Shown one piece after another: positions 63,324-64,000 of a stretch of DNA of 64,000 bases. Numbering within the stretch: the first letter of the stretch is position 1; each line of letters begins with the position of its first letter. Source of the stretch: Zingiber officinale (Eukaryota > Streptophyta > Magnoliopsida > Zingiberales > Zingiberaceae); NCBI RefSeq assembly GCF_018446385.1, contig NC_055992.1:97482947-97546946 (forward strand). The letters are read 5' to 3'. A program made the position numbers and the translations under genes. A model generated the notes under the pieces. That model saw only the letters and a program-made list of their open reading frames with translations. It was not told the DNA's origin and did not search any database.

Positions 63324-64000
63324 GTCGGGACACTTCGGAGCTAGAAGGAAGTGAATAACTCTTCTCGCTCGCTTCGTAGATGTTATTACAGCATATAAAC
63401 TTGAATCGACAAACTCCCCAATGCTAACACTAGGATTTATTTGGTATCCATCTCAAGAATAGATGGTTAATCCAAGGATCAACACCGAGCACACTCTCCA
63501 CTATCAAAAACACTTATTCTCGAAAATAATCCGAATAAACCTCTTACAACTCACAAAAGCAATACAACTCAAAACAAGAAATAAATACACAAATACAAAT
63601 GAAAAACCGTCTTACTTGATCACTTATTGCTTGTGAATGTCTCTTGTAAGCTTAGAAGTGCAGCAACACCTCAACCCTAAGCTTCCAAGAATTGGTGGAG
63701 AAGATGGAGTGAAGAGATGATTTCGTTTGAACTCATCGTGGCATTTATATTTGCACTTTTAAGACTTCTAATCGATTGGGTCTGCTCCTAATCGATTGTC
63801 ATGTTAAATTCAGTCGATCTCAGCCATCTAAACCTCGCAACCTGGTGAACGATCATATCTCAATCGATTGACCAATCGATTGGGGAGGCTTTGATCGATT
63901 GACCAATCGATTCAGAGCACCTTTGTGCTCTCGTAGAAAGCCCGGAATCGATTGACCAATCGATTCTGACTCCCTTGTGTCTTCGCAAGGAAACCAACTT
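63324..64000 (-). mobile_element. Probable LTR running off the window, with CAATCGATTG palindromes
   Basis: The stretch starts TGTCGGGACAC, has leader-like sequence to about 63700 and a minus-strand TATA-like ATATAAAT (about 63752-63745). Beyond that, in the minus-strand upstream (U3-like) region, ATCGATTG motifs recur eight to ten times at 63770-63965, several as ATCGATTGACCAATCGATT. The design (repeated palindromes upstream of a TATA box) mirrors the nested LTR at 17473-18508. The right end is outside the window, so the class is unproven. Confidence 0.5.

Overview
The window is nuclear DNA from a flowering plant, most likely a monocot. Host genes have spliced plant structures, very GC-rich first exons and AT-rich introns, and they are separated by nested plant transposons. 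I guess a large-genome, Zingiberales-like monocot from the repeat style, but this is inference. No organellar, bacterial or viral genes were recognised.

Five host genes could be reconstructed to exact, in-frame splice junctions, and all five lie on the minus strand: a GARP transcription factor of the HHO/NIGT1 type (13908-15227, 5 exons, 306 aa), a PB1-domain protein (21792-23713, 2 exons, 609 aa), a CDPK-related protein kinase (46911-55591, 11 exons, 608 aa), an intronless J-domain/zinc-ribbon protein (57581-58534, 317 aa) and ribosomal protein eS6 (58919-62405, 6 exons, 249 aa). They act in unrelated processes (nitrate/phosphate transcriptional repression, unknown PB1 scaffolding, protein phosphorylation, co-chaperone function, translation) and form no pathway cluster.

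Most of the rest is transposon. From 1 to 10245 a decayed CACTA (TNP2) transposon block lies between two copies of one LTR; the right LTR is complete (2664 bp) with a tRNA-iMet primer site beside it. It abuts a LINE that lacks its core reverse transcriptase (10246-12270). A solo LTR with target duplication ATACT spans 16600-19443 and contains a second LTR. The same LTR family recurs in a non-autonomous Gypsy-type element (26085-29977, target duplication TTTCA) whose left LTR has collapsed to a 12-bp palindrome and whose interior is two tandem-repeat arrays. From 30902 to about 45575 lies an old Copia element on the minus strand, split by two younger insertions: a 3852-bp solo LTR (target duplication AAAAC) and a 3860-bp gag-only Copia-like element (target duplication CTTTC). 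tRNA-derived SINEs occur at 24617-24952, 30523-30746, 49551-49713 (an Au element inside a kinase intron) and, as a four-unit tandem array, inside eS6 intron 2. A probable LTR with repeated CAATCGATTG-type palindromes runs off the right end.

I saw no new enzymatic system. The most unusual structures are the collapsed-LTR element, the SINE tandem array, the gag-only element with a damaged zinc knuckle, and the CACTA block inside an LTR pair.
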